Below are positions 23,735 through 32,832 of a DNA stretch of 64,000 nt, piece by piece. Position 1 is the first letter of the stretch. Each line of letters begins with the position of its first letter. The notes under the pieces are model-generated. The model was not told where the DNA came from. It was given only the letters and a program-made list of their open reading frames with translations, and ran no database searches. Source of the stretch: CAYQLT01 sp964418425 (lineage in GTDB: Bacteria > Bacillota > Limnochordia > Limnochordales > Geochordaceae); the NCBI GenBank assembly GCA_964418425.1, contig CAYQLT010000011.1:6374-70373 (forward strand), written 5' to 3'. The position numbers were made by a program, and so were the translations under genes.

Positions 23735-25207
23735 TCACGGAGTCCAGTAATTGGGTGCCTCCCGGGTGATCTGGATGTCGTGAGGATGGCTTTCGCGCAC
23801 GCCGGCGGCGGTCATACGGATGAAGCGAGATTTCTCTCGCAGTTCCCGCAGGTTGCGTGCGCCCACGTACCCCATGCCCGCCCGCAAACCCCCGACCAGC
23901 TGATAGACCATCTCTGCCACCGGCCCTCGGTAGGGCACGCGCCCCTCGATCCCTTCGGGGACGGGTTTCGCCTCGGGCGCATACCCATAGCGATCCCCCG
24001 ACCCGGAGCGCATGGCAGCCAGCGATCCCATCCCCCGGTACACCTTAAAGCTTCGCCCCTGATAGATTTCCACGTCGCCGGGGCTTTCTTCGGTGCCGGC
24101 GAAGAGGCTGCCGATCATCACCGACTCGGCTCCGGCCGCCAGGGCCTTGGTGATGTCCCCGCTGTACCGGATGCCCCCGTCGGCGATCACCGGGATGTCC
24201 CACTCGGCGGCCTCGCGGGCGCTCTCCCACACGGCGGTGAGCTGCGGCACGCCCACACCGGTCACCACCCGGGTGGTGCAAATGGTCCCGGGACCGATGC
24301 CCACCTTCACGGCGTCGGCCCCCGCCTTCGCCAGGGCCCGCAACCCCTGCGCCGTCGCCACGTTGCCGGCCACCACGTCGACCCGGTCCCCGAACTCCTC
24401 CTTCAGGCGCTCGCACGCCCCGATGACCCTGCGGGAGTGGCCGTGGGAGGAGTCCAGCACCAGCGCATCCACCCCGGCCTCCACCAGCGCGCGGGCCCGC
24501 TCCATCATATCGGGCCCCACCCCCACCGCGGCGGCCACCCGCAACCGCCCCCGGGAATCCTTGGCCGCGTTGGGGTACTTGCGCGCCTTCTCGATGTCTT
24601 TGATGGTGATGAGCCCTTTGAGATGGAAGCGCTCGTCCACCAGCGGAAGCTTTTCGATGCGGTGCCGGTGCAGCACCCGCCTGGCCTCCTCCAGGGTGGT
24701 GCCGACCGGAGCGGTGATCAGATGATCTTTGGTCATGACCCGGCCGATGGGCTGGTCCAGGTCCTCCTCGAACTTCAGGTCCCGGTTGGTGATGATCCCC
24801 ACCAGCCGCCCCTCGACCGTCACCGGAACCCCCGAGATGCGATAGCGGGCCATCACGGCCAGGGCGTCCCTCAGCGTGTGTTCGGGTGACAGGGAGACGG
24901 GGTCGACGATGATGCCGCTCTCGGAGCGTTTGACCTTGTCGACCTCCCCGGCTTGCGCCTCCACCGAGAGGTTGCGGTGGATCACCCCGATGCCGCCCTC
25001 CCGGGCGATGGCGATGGCCATGCGGGCCTCGGTCACCGTATCCATGGCCGCGCTGCAAAGCGGCACGTTGAGCCGAATATGCCGGGAAAAGCGGGTGGTG
25101 ACGTCCACCTCCGCCGGCAGCACGTCGGACTCGCCCGGCAGCAGCAGCACGTCGTCAAAGGTGAGGCCCTCGGCGTCGAACGGACCGGCCATCATATCCC
25201 CGGACAC
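23735..25207 (-). CDS. guaB: IMP dehydrogenase
   Basis: A 490-residue enzyme that oxidises IMP to XMP, the committed step of GMP synthesis. The N-terminal half-barrel begins LTFDDVLLLPGESDVLP. Two CBS domains occupy roughly residues 95-205. The catalytic cysteine is in GIGPGTICTTRVVTG and the flap region contains SSHGHSRRVI-type barrel loops and the C-terminal MRSGSGDRYG. It ends PNYWTP. The start may be GTG 25207 or the ATG pair at 25195/25192. It overlaps nothing but follows the DUF1015 stop by 3 bp, suggesting one operon DUF1015-guaB-CPBP. Confidence 0.95.
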   Translation of the reverse strand: MSGDMMAGPFDAEGLTFDDVLLLPGESDVLPAEVDVTTRFSRHIRLNVPLCSAAMDTVTEARMAIAIAREGGIGVIHRNLSVEAQAGEVDKVKRSESGIIVDPVSLSPEHTLRDALAVMARYRISGVPVTVEGRLVGIITNRDLKFEEDLDQPIGRVMTKDHLITAPVGTTLEEARRVLHRHRIEKLPLVDERFHLKGLITIKDIEKARKYPNAAKDSRGRLRVAAAVGVGPDMMERARALVEAGVDALVLDSSHGHSRRVIGACERLKEEFGDRVDVVAGNVATAQGLRALAKAGADAVKVGIGPGTICTTRVVTGVGVPQLTAVWESAREAAEWDIPVIADGGIRYSGDITKALAAGAESVMIGSLFAGTEESPGDVEIYQGRSFKVYRGMGSLAAMRSGSGDRYGYAPEAKPVPEGIEGRVPYRGPVAEMVYQLVGGLRAGMGYVGARNLRELREKSRFIRMTAAGVRESHPHDIQITREAPNYWTP

Positions 25208-25210
25208 CGG

Positions 25211-26629
25211 TCATGCACCCCCCGGATGTTGGGAACCCACCCGCCACGGCAGCACCTCGAGCGCCATGTCCGCGAGCACCAGCCCGCTGGCCATCTTCGG
25301 GTAGAAGTACGTGGACTTCTCGGGCAGCTTCTTGCCTGCCAGGGCCACCTCCCGAACCTCGGCCGCCGAGACCGGGGCGAGCAGGATCGCGCACGCCGCC
25401 TGGCCTGCATCCACGGCCTGCAACGCTTCGGCCTCCTGGGGCGTAAAGCGCACCCAGGCGGATTTCGCCGGGGCGGAGGTCGAGTGGTCCGCCACCGGCT
25501 CAAACCCTGCCAGCGGCCCCCGGTGCAGGAGCAGCACGTCGGCAGCCGCCCCGGGCAGATCCGACCGGGGGCTGCCTCCGTGCCAGGCGGCCTTGGCGGG
25601 CTCCGCCAGAAACTCCAGCTCTCCCGAACCCCAGTACACGGCCACCACCGGCCGATGGAGCGCGCTGCGCAGCTCCCGCACCGTCTCGGCCGCCCGCCGC
25701 GGGTCCGAGGCAGCCGCCGCCACCCGCTCGGCCAATTGCGGTGCCAGCTCCGCCGGCGACAGGGCCCCCATGGCCTCGTACAGCGCCAGCCGAAGGCGCT
25801 CGCGCAGCTCTTGGCGTTTGGGCCCCACCACGCGGTGGATGGGCAGGATGGCCAGCCCGCCGCTGTCGGGAGTGAGGGCAGCCAGCACGTACTGCTCAGG
25901 CCCGGGACGGGACGATCCGTCACCCGCCTGCACCGCCCGGGCAAATCGGCTGGCTGCCTCAAAGCGATGGTGACCGTCAGCGATGACGGCGGGCTGCTCC
26001 GCCAGCCGGGTCGCGAGCGCGTCCAACACCTGTCGCCCGGCCGGGTCTGATGCCCGGTGCACCCACAGCTGCAACAGCCCCCCGATGGGGCTCTCGTCTT
26101 CCCATTCCGGGGACGCCGAAGCGGCCTTGTGGAGAGCCTCCTGAAACTGGCCCGCCGGGTCGCCCACCAGCGCCAGGATGGGGCTGAAGTGGATACGGCA
26201 CACCTCCAGTTGCTGCAGCCGCTCGGACCACACCTCCGGAACGGTCCGCTCGTGAGGCAACGCCGCACGTTCGGGGCCCGCGCCCACCCGAAGCCCCACC
26301 AGCACCCCCGTCAGGACGCCGGACGAACCATCGGGGGCCCGGTAGTGGTGTCGCACCACATAGACGCACGGCTCGGGATCGGCCACCAGCCATCCCTGGT
26401 TTCGCCACTGCTCAAACAGAGAGCGGGCGTGGGCCCAGTTGCCCGGACGGTCGATCTCCCCGTCCCGCAGCCCCAGGTCCAGGCGCAGCACGTTGTAGGG
26501 GCTTCGGGCCAGAAACTCCCGGATATGGCCGGGAGAGACCACGTCGTATGGGGGCGCCAGCACAGGACCCATGCGTCCCAGTCGCCCGAGGTCGTAGCGC
26601 ACACCCCGAAGGGCCGCCACCTGCCCCAC
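25211..26629 (-). CDS. DUF1015 family protein
   Basis: A 472-residue soluble protein whose N-terminal part contains LRGVRYDLGRLGRMGPVLAP with PYDVVSPGHIREFLARSPYN, the DUF1015 opening. The most conserved site, VIADGHHRFEAA, is present, as are the PHERT and AILPIHRVV segments. The family has no firmly established reaction but often sits beside serine or purine genes and resembles phosphotransferase/SerK-type kinases. The protein ends 3 bp before guaB, so coupling with purine synthesis is plausible here. Confidence 0.85.
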   Translation of the reverse strand: MGQVAALRGVRYDLGRLGRMGPVLAPPYDVVSPGHIREFLARSPYNVLRLDLGLRDGEIDRPGNWAHARSLFEQWRNQGWLVADPEPCVYVVRHHYRAPDGSSGVLTGVLVGLRVGAGPERAALPHERTVPEVWSERLQQLEVCRIHFSPILALVGDPAGQFQEALHKAASASPEWEDESPIGGLLQLWVHRASDPAGRQVLDALATRLAEQPAVIADGHHRFEAASRFARAVQAGDGSSRPGPEQYVLAALTPDSGGLAILPIHRVVGPKRQELRERLRLALYEAMGALSPAELAPQLAERVAAAASDPRRAAETVRELRSALHRPVVAVYWGSGELEFLAEPAKAAWHGGSPRSDLPGAAADVLLLHRGPLAGFEPVADHSTSAPAKSAWVRFTPQEAEALQAVDAGQAACAILLAPVSAAEVREVALAGKKLPEKSTYFYPKMASGLVLADMALEVLPWRVGSQHPGGA

Positions 26630-26715
26630 GCTCCATCCCCCGCCCGCGGGCGCCCCGGCCGGACGGCGGCCGGCGACGCGTCATTGATCCTGGATATTCC
26701 CTCCGCCCGGAGTCG

Positions 26716-27498
26716 TCAAGTTGCCGGGCCAAGGCCCAGCAGGCCCTGAAGCATGCGGGCATTGACGACGGCCTTGGCCTGATAGTGGTTGTTCATCGCC
26801 ACGAACGTTCGTCCGGTCTGGCGCTCCAGCTCCTGCAGCCGAGGGACCCATTCCCGCAGTTCTTCCTCGGAGTACAGGTAATTGTATCGCTCGTAAGGCT
26901 GCTCGTGTTGCCACCACTTCTCACGGTTGCGCCCGTGGAACCGGACGTACCCCACCGACCCGGTGGCCCGCACCACCGGCGGCACCAGGGAGGAGAGCTG
27001 CGGCTCGTCCACACACACAAAGCCTGCTCCCAACTCCGAGAGCAGCGAGAAGCCCTCTTCGCCCTGAACCCAACCCCGGTGGCGAAACTCTACGGCCACC
27101 GGCACCCCCTCCATGACCTCGATGGCATGGCGCAGGTAGGCGCGGTTTTCCGGGCCGGGGCGGAAACTGTTGGGAAACTGCAGGAGCACGCACGCCAGCT
27201 TACCGGCATCTTCCAGAGGAGCCAGGGCCCGCCTGAACGTACGGGCGTCGTCCAGTCCCTGGCGCTCGTGGGTGATCCCCTGGTACGCCTTGACGGCAAA
27301 CAGAAACCCCTCGGGGGTCTTCTCGGCCAGGCGCTTGAGCATGAAGGGCGACGGCTGACGGTAATAGGTGGAGTTGACCTCGGTGAAGGAGAAATGGCGG
27401 GCGTAGAAGGCGAGGTACTCTTTCGGATCCAGGTCAGGGGGGTAAAAGGGCCCCTTCCAGTCGTCGTATGCGTAGCCGGACGTGCCGATGACGATCAC
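26716..27498 (-). CDS. DUF72 (YecE-like) TIM-barrel protein
   Basis: 260 residues starting GTG 27498. The opening IGTSGYAYDDWKGPFYPP, the FTEVNSTYYRQPSP segment, FLFAVKAYQGITH and the later VYVRFHGRN-like VGYVRFHGR are diagnostic of DUF72. The fold is a TIM barrel resembling AP-endonucleases, and function is unknown. It is a single-gene unit with resA divergent. Confidence 0.9.
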   Translation of the reverse strand: MIVIGTSGYAYDDWKGPFYPPDLDPKEYLAFYARHFSFTEVNSTYYRQPSPFMLKRLAEKTPEGFLFAVKAYQGITHERQGLDDARTFRRALAPLEDAGKLACVLLQFPNSFRPGPENRAYLRHAIEVMEGVPVAVEFRHRGWVQGEEGFSLLSELGAGFVCVDEPQLSSLVPPVVRATGSVGYVRFHGRNREKWWQHEQPYERYNYLYSEEELREWVPRLQELERQTGRTFVAMNNHYQAKAVVNARMLQGLLGLGPAT

Positions 27499-27544
27499 CG
27501 TACGTACCCTCTTTTCCGGGCTTTGATCCTGTGCGCGCCGGCCT

Positions 27545-27574
27545 TTGCCCCGGGGCTGCCCCTGCCGCTACAAT
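27545..27574 (+). promoter_or_regulatory. Promoter of resA-ccdA
   Basis: TTGCCC (27545-27550) and TACAAT (27569-27574) are separated by 18 bp. Transcription would begin near 27581, which makes ATG 27593 the likely start of translation and rules out longer frames. Confidence 0.6.
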
Positions 27575-27592
27575 CTTGGGGGGTATGTCAAG

Positions 27593-28270
27593 ATGCACCA
27601 TGGCTCGCCGCCGAGCCCGGCGCCCGCTCCTTCGGCGAGGGCCGGCCGTTTTTCCCGTGCCCTGGGCGTTCCCGTCCGCTACCTGGCCGTCGCGAGCCTC
27701 CTAGTGGCGGTGGTCGCTTTGTACCGCCTGGCGACGCGGCCCGAACCGGCAGGCCCCGTAGCCGGGTCGTGGCCCGGGGCCATTTTACCATCCTCCCGGC
27801 CGCAGCCCCAGACAGAACGGGCCGAGCCCGCCCTGCCCGTGGTGGGTAACCCGGCGCCGGACTTTACCCTTCCGGACCTCAGCGGGCGGCAAGTTCGCCT
27901 CAGCGACCTTCGGGGCCGGGCGGTGCTGCTCAACTTCTGGGCCACCTGGTGCGGCCCGTGCCGGGAAGAGATGCCGCGCATCCAGGCCTTCCACGAGCAG
28001 TACCGGGACCGGGTGGCGGTGGTGGGCGTAGACGTGGGGGAGTCGGCCGAGCAGGTGGAAGCCTATGTGCGGGCCGGTGGGTATACGTGGCTGTTCTTGC
28101 TGGATGAGCAGGCGGCGACGGCGGAGAAGTACGCCGTCTACGGGCTTCCCACCACCTTCTTCCTGGACCGCGATGGCGTCATCCGGGCCAAGCGCATCGG
28201 CGTCATGAGCGCCGAGCAGATCCTGGCCATGGCAGCCGCGGCGGGGGTGGAGGTGCGGCCCAAGCGGTGA
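27593..28270 (+). CDS. resA: Membrane-anchored thiol-disulfide oxidoreductase (ResA/TlpA-like)
   Basis: A 225-residue protein with one N-terminal membrane span (VPVRYLAVASLLVAVVALY) and an exported thioredoxin domain. It has the AhpC/TlpA opening PDFTLPDLSGRQVRLSDLRG, the active site FWATWCGPCREEM, and cis-proline loop YGLPTTFFLDRDG. It would keep heme-binding cysteines of apocytochrome c reduced. ccdA overlaps its stop, which matches the ResA/CcdA partnership. The ATG is placed by the upstream promoter. Confidence 0.9.
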   Translation: MHHGSPPSPAPAPSARAGRFSRALGVPVRYLAVASLLVAVVALYRLATRPEPAGPVAGSWPGAILPSSRPQPQTERAEPALPVVGNPAPDFTLPDLSGRQVRLSDLRGRAVLLNFWATWCGPCREEMPRIQAFHEQYRDRVAVVGVDVGESAEQVEAYVRAGGYTWLFLLDEQAATAEKYAVYGLPTTFFLDRDGVIRAKRIGVMSAEQILAMAAAAGVEVRPKR

Positions 28271-29022
28271 ACGTCTCCCCCGCAGGCGGCGCGTTGGGTA
28301 TTGACCCGGCCTCCGGCCTTCTTGCCTTCGGTGCCGGAGTGGTTTCCCTCTTGTCACCCTGCGTGCTGGCCCTGGTGCCGGCCTATCTGGGGTACCTGTC
28401 CGCCTCCGCCCTCTCGGAACCCTCGCGGAGCAGGCTGCTTTTCCGCAGCCTCCTCTTCGTGGCCGGCTTTTCCGCCATCTTCGTGCTGCTGGGCGCATCG
28501 GCCACCGCCGCCGGGCGGTCGTTTCTTGCCTACCAGCCTCTCATGCGTCGCCTGGCGGGGGTGCTGGTGGCCCTGCTCGGCCTGCACCAGCTGGGAGTGG
28601 TGCGGCTGGGCTTCCTGGACGTGGAGCACCGGTTGGTCGCGCGGCTGCCGGGGGGTTCGGGCGGGTGGGTGGCGAGGCCCTGGGGAGCGGCCCTCTTGGG
28701 GATGGCATTCGCGGTGGGCTGGTCGCCGTGTGTGGGGCCTGTGCTGGCCTCCATTCTCATGCTGGCCGGCACGGCCGAGACCGTCGGAAAGGGGATGGCC
28801 CTGTTAGCCCTCTACGCGGCCGGTATGGGGTTGCCCTTCATGGGGATGGCAGCGCTCATGGGCAACGGGGCGGAGCGGGTCACCCGGCGCTTGATGCGCC
28901 GGGGTCGATGGGTGGAGCGCATTAGCGGCGTGCTGATGATCGCCATCGGCGTGATGCTGTACACCAACTTCTTCCTGCGACTGCCCGCTTACCTCAACTA
29001 CTATCGCTGGTTCGGACTGTGA
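28267..29022 (+). CDS. ccdA: CcdA-type thiol-disulfide transporter
   Basis: A 251-residue membrane protein with about six to seven spans; GTG 28267 overlaps the resA stop (GTGA). The two redox cysteines sit in VVSLLSPCVLALVPAYLGY and FAVGWSPCVGPVLASIL, as in DsbD/CcdA proteins. It passes electrons from cytoplasmic thioredoxin to ResA for cytochrome c maturation. It converges with the DUF502 gene and the two overlap by 29 bp. Confidence 0.93.
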   Translation: MNVSPAGGALGIDPASGLLAFGAGVVSLLSPCVLALVPAYLGYLSASALSEPSRSRLLFRSLLFVAGFSAIFVLLGASATAAGRSFLAYQPLMRRLAGVLVALLGLHQLGVVRLGFLDVEHRLVARLPGGSGGWVARPWGAALLGMAFAVGWSPCVGPVLASILMLAGTAETVGKGMALLALYAAGMGLPFMGMAALMGNGAERVTRRLMRRGRWVERISGVLMIAIGVMLYTNFFLRLPAYLNYYRWFGL

Positions 29023-29647
29023 GGCCCGGCGCGGCGGCCTTGGGCCCCCCGACCCGGCGGTCGCCGTTGCGGTCGGCCAGCACCCCGGCCGACACGATGA
29101 TGCGAAAGGCCTCCTCCACGCTCATGGGCAGAGCGCGGCACTGGGAGCTGGGCACCAGCACCACCCATCCGGAGGTGGGATTGGGGGAGGTGGGCACGAA
29201 GACCGACCAGATCTCCTCCCCCGTGGCCGCCGACACCTGCGCGGGCCCCTGAGCCGTAAGAAAGCCGATGGTATAGAGCCCTCGGCGGGGGTACTCGATC
29301 AGGATGACCCGCTGAAAACCGGACTGGTGATGCCCGGCGAAGACGTCCACGATCTGGCGGGTGGTCAGGTAGATGCTGCGTACCAGTGGGATGCGCTGGA
29401 GCAGGCTTTCCGCCCATCGGATGAGTCTTCCGCCGACCACGTTGGTGGCGACCACTCCCGCGACGATGGTGAGCACGACGGTCAGGAGCGCACCGGCCCC
29501 CCTCGCCGGCCGCCCCAGCACCACCACAAACAGCCGCTGCCAGAAGCCGTCCAGCAAATTGAAGCCGAACCACAGCACGTAGCCGGTGATCACCACCGGC
29601 AAAAGCGCCAGCAACCCCGCGATAAACTGCCGCCGAATCCAGCGCAT
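28994..29647 (-). CDS. DUF502 family membrane protein
   Basis: About 217 residues. ATG 29647 (MRWIRRQFIAGLLALLPVVI) is chosen over a longer arginine-rich extension to 29701. Two membrane spans are followed by IPLVRSIYLTTRQIVDVFAG and GFQRVILIEYPRRGLYTIGF, the DUF502 hallmark. The function is unknown in bacteria; plant relatives (LCV/COV1) affect vascular patterning. Its 3' end overlaps ccdA convergently. Confidence 0.9.
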   Translation of the reverse strand: MRWIRRQFIAGLLALLPVVITGYVLWFGFNLLDGFWQRLFVVVLGRPARGAGALLTVVLTIVAGVVATNVVGGRLIRWAESLLQRIPLVRSIYLTTRQIVDVFAGHHQSGFQRVILIEYPRRGLYTIGFLTAQGPAQVSAATGEEIWSVFVPTSPNPTSGWVVLVPSSQCRALPMSVEEAFRIIVSAGVLADRNGDRRVGGPKAAAPGLTVRTSDSS

Positions 29648-29738
29648 CACCCCGTCGGGTGGACGGCCCGACCCTGCCCGGCCGGGACGTCGCCCCTGCA
29701 CTCCTCTCCGGCGCAGCCTCCGTTACGCCCTTACCATC

Positions 29739-32669
29739 TTAATTCGTCTGGAAGGACAGGTACCAGCGCGCCGGGCCCGGCGGGCTGAGGGGGTAGGCAA
29801 CGCCGAGCCGCAGCATGAGGCCCATCCGCCCGAAGTCCACAACCACGGGCAGCTGCAGCTCTGCTCCCGCATCGGCAGCCACCCCCCAGCCTGCCGGCTC
29901 GAGCACCCCACGGCCAACCTCCTGCCCCCAGTTCCATCCGGTGGCCGCCTCGACAAACAGCTCCAGGCCCACATCGTCGAGGAACAGAGGTGTATCCCCC
30001 GCGCCCCGTTTCACCCGGATCAGCCGCCGGCGCACGCCCAGCTGCCCCACGGCCACCACGTCGGCCAGGAAACTGTCGGGCTTGAAACCCCGCAGGGAGA
30101 AAGCGCCGGCCTCTCCCCCCAGGGAGAGCAGAAGGCTGGGGCCCGACGCCGCTGCGGCAACCCCCGCCCGCACCGCCGAGCCGCCAGGCCACTGAAGCCG
30201 TCGCTGCAGGCTCAGGATGCCCACCGCCCAGTCTTGCGGACGCAGTGGCTTTGCGTTCTCGTAAAGTCGGGTTTCGGCCGCCAGATCGAGACGGTCCACC
30301 ACGGCCCGGCGATGATCGGCTCGAAGCCTCGCCGCGCTCAGCCTCGCGCTCAGGACCCCGTACGCATGCCCCGGCTGCTCCACCCGAACCCCCGTGGGCG
30401 TGGCCACAAACTGCTCCGCGACGTGGTCGAACCCGACGCCCAGGGCGGCGGCACTCAGATATCCCGGCCACTGCCACACGGCGGACGTCCGCAACTGCCC
30501 GACCCTCCACCAATCCCCGGACTCGTCCGCCGCCGGCGCCTGCACAGCCTCCACGGTCACCACGGGTCCCTCTCCGTCGGCCAACGCCTGGGCGTAGCCC
30601 GCATAAAGACGCGGCTCGCCTGACAGCAATCCCACGGCTGCCTCGGCGGCAAACGCCCGTTGCCCCAGCGCGTCGCTCCCGGCGGTGGAGGCACCCACCT
30701 GGGGCCCGGCCCAGTCCTCCTCCAGGATGGGAAACCAAAAGCGGGGTCGAAGGGACTCCCCGGGCCGGTACTCGTCCACAAACCACCCGTCGGGCAAGCC
30801 CGCTTCGTCCGGCCCGGCAACGATGTCGGCCGCCCCTGCCGACCTGCGGGGGCTGCCGTCCGTCACCTGCGGCTCTGCAGCCTCGGGTACCGGCTCCCAC
30901 CGCAGCTCGCTCCAGCCCAGCCTGGCCAGGCGGTAGCCTCCCGGCTGGAACCACGAGAAGACCACCGCGCTGCCGTCGGGGCTGACAGCGGGGTCGAAGG
31001 CGCCGGTGAGTACGTTGGTGAGCCGGTACCGCCGGCCGGTAGCCCGGTCAAAGGCGTGGAGGTTGTACACCCCGCCCCGGTCCGAGTGAAACAGCAGGTA
31101 GCGCCCGTCGGCCGACCAGGCCGGCCGGTCGTTGGCCGCCCCGTCGGTGGTGACCCACTGCGCCACCTCAAAGGCCCAAGCCCCGTCCGGTCGCCGGGTC
31201 TCCCGCAGCAGCAACACATCCACCATGCCGCCGGGCCTCCAGACCGAGGCGGCCAGCTGCGGCCCGGGTCGCCAGGCCAGGCTCAGGATCTGCCACCCCT
31301 CGGGCGGCTCCCAGGCGACCTGCGGGCCCTCCTTGCCGTCCAGCCCCAGCAGCATCAGCCGGGACCGCAGCCCGTCACGGGCCACAAAGGCGATCCGACC
31401 GCCGTCGGGAGAGACGGCCGGCGCATAGGCGCGCAGCCCTCGGGTGAGCCTGCGGGTCTGGCCGGACTTGGCGTCCACCACAAACAGATCCGAAAAGCTG
31501 CGCTGCCCCTCCACAACCAGCGCCCCGTAGATCACCGACCGGCCATCGGGAGTCCAGTCCAACCCACCGGGGGCGCTCACCGGCGCCGCGACCAGCTGCC
31601 GATCTCGGCCCGTCCCGAGATCCAGCACCCGGAGGTCCTCCACATACGGCCCCTGGGCCGCATAAGCCACCCTCCGGCCATCGGGGGAGAACCGGGGGGC
31701 TGTCACCACCCAGCCCTGGGAGGGCAGGCCGCGAGGGTTCGTCGCCCCCATGGCCTGGATGGCGCGCACCTGGGCCTCGAACTGCCTGCGCAGGTCTTCC
31801 TGCATCTGCTCCCAGGTGGCGGCAAACGGAAGCCGCAGGGCGTCCTTGGTGGCGTCATCGGGGCGGGCATACCGCAGCGCGGCCCAGCCCTTCTGAAGCC
31901 TTCGGATGCTGCTGGCCCCGAGCTGGCGGTTGACAAAGTCGAACCACGCATAACCGTACAGGTATCGGTGCCCTGCGGGTTCGAACTCCTCCAGGTCGTA
32001 GGCGCCCAGGGCCTGATCGGCGACGGGCAGGGTGCCCGACAGTACCGCCGTGCGCAGGTACATGTCGAACAGCGGGTCGCCTCCCCGCCCGCCTCGCACC
32101 AGCTTCGTCTCCTCGAAGGTTGCGATCCCCTCCAGCCAGGCCGGGGGTTGGAACAAATTGGGCGTGCTCAGCCCTGGAACATGCCCGAACAGGCCGCGCA
32201 AGCCCCGTGCCGCCCCCTCGTTCATGTCCAGGTGGACGGCGTGAACCACCTCATGGGTGACCACCAGGCGCAGCCAGTCTTCCATGTGGGGGCTCAGTCC
32301 GGTGGAATATCCCAGCCCCACGGGAAACGCCGGGAAGATCACCACCCGGCTGTAGAAGCTGACCTCGGTGTACCCATTGGGCACGTCGGACACGTCGGCG
32401 AGCACCAGGTGGATGGGGTCTTGCGGCACATGCCCCAGCCGGCCCTCCAGCGCCCTCACCGCCTCCTCCCCCACCCGGGCCGCCTGCAGTGCGGCCTGCT
32501 CATAGCCGGGCCGGAAATGAACCCGCAGGTGAGGGGTGTGAAGCGTCAGCCACCGGGCGCACGCCGGTCCGGCCCACACCAGGAGGACCAGCATGGCCCC
32601 CGCCCAGGCGAGCACCCAGGCCGCCTGGGAGCGCAGCCGGCCATCGGAGAGCCACCCCGTGGAAGGCAT
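29739..32669 (-). CDS. Secreted metallopeptidase-like / TolB-type propeller / Omp85-type barrel fusion
   Basis: A 976-residue protein with an N-terminal signal sequence (WVLAWAGAMLVLLVWAGPAC). Residues 40-300 form a gluzincin-like domain with VVTHEVVHAVHLD (HExxH at 139-143) and WLEGIATFEE (E180 a candidate third zinc ligand). Residues 310-620 are PD40/TolB-like propeller blades (RFSPDGRRVAYAA, DWTPDGRSVIYG, AVSPDGGRIAFVA, AWSADGRYLLFHS, AVSPDGSAVVFSW). The rest begins LRPRFWFPILEEDWAG, has a DALGQ step and alternating strands, and carries the Omp85 signature SLRGFKPDSF (LRGF 859-862), ending in ARWYLSFQTN. It appears to be an outer-membrane barrel with a periplasmic or surface peptidase-propeller part. 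Function is not established. Confidence 0.75.
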   Translation of the reverse strand: MPSTGWLSDGRLRSQAAWVLAWAGAMLVLLVWAGPACARWLTLHTPHLRVHFRPGYEQAALQAARVGEEAVRALEGRLGHVPQDPIHLVLADVSDVPNGYTEVSFYSRVVIFPAFPVGLGYSTGLSPHMEDWLRLVVTHEVVHAVHLDMNEGAARGLRGLFGHVPGLSTPNLFQPPAWLEGIATFEETKLVRGGRGGDPLFDMYLRTAVLSGTLPVADQALGAYDLEEFEPAGHRYLYGYAWFDFVNRQLGASSIRRLQKGWAALRYARPDDATKDALRLPFAATWEQMQEDLRRQFEAQVRAIQAMGATNPRGLPSQGWVVTAPRFSPDGRRVAYAAQGPYVEDLRVLDLGTGRDRQLVAAPVSAPGGLDWTPDGRSVIYGALVVEGQRSFSDLFVVDAKSGQTRRLTRGLRAYAPAVSPDGGRIAFVARDGLRSRLMLLGLDGKEGPQVAWEPPEGWQILSLAWRPGPQLAASVWRPGGMVDVLLLRETRRPDGAWAFEVAQWVTTDGAANDRPAWSADGRYLLFHSDRGGVYNLHAFDRATGRRYRLTNVLTGAFDPAVSPDGSAVVFSWFQPGGYRLARLGWSELRWEPVPEAAEPQVTDGSPRRSAGAADIVAGPDEAGLPDGWFVDEYRPGESLRPRFWFPILEEDWAGPQVGASTAGSDALGQRAFAAEAAVGLLSGEPRLYAGYAQALADGEGPVVTVEAVQAPAADESGDWWRVGQLRTSAVWQWPGYLSAAALGVGFDHVAEQFVATPTGVRVEQPGHAYGVLSARLSAARLRADHRRAVVDRLDLAAETRLYENAKPLRPQDWAVGILSLQRRLQWPGGSAVRAGVAAAASGPSLLLSLGGEAGAFSLRGFKPDSFLADVVAVGQLGVRRRLIRVKRGAGDTPLFLDDVGLELFVEAATGWNWGQEVGRGVLEPAGWGVAADAGAELQLPVVVDFGRMGLMLRLGVAYPLSPPGPARWYLSFQTN

Positions 32670-32778
32670 GCCAGAGCCATTCGCTGGTGGAAACGAGCCT
32701 CCTGCCCGGATGGGTCATCCCCGTACCTGGAAGGCCATCCCGCAGGCCGCCACAGCCATACCGTTGGCTCGGACGCCC

Positions 32779-32807
32779 TTGAGCCGGGCGCTGCCCGGCC
32801 CTACAAT
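32779..32807 (+). promoter_or_regulatory. Promoter of the DUF2203 gene
   Basis: TTGAGC (32779-32784) and TACAAT (32802-32807) are 17 bp apart. The predicted transcript start near 32814 excludes the ATG at 32806 and supports GTG 32833, which has AAAGGGG upstream. Confidence 0.6.
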
Positions 32808-32832
32808 GCCAGCGAAAGGGGTTCGGGCGCAC

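Noticed and set aside
24925..24945. Possible CtsR site in guaB (TTTGACCTTGTCGACC)
   Set aside because: One heptad is degenerate, and it lies inside conserved coding sequence far from a promoter. It is probably chance.
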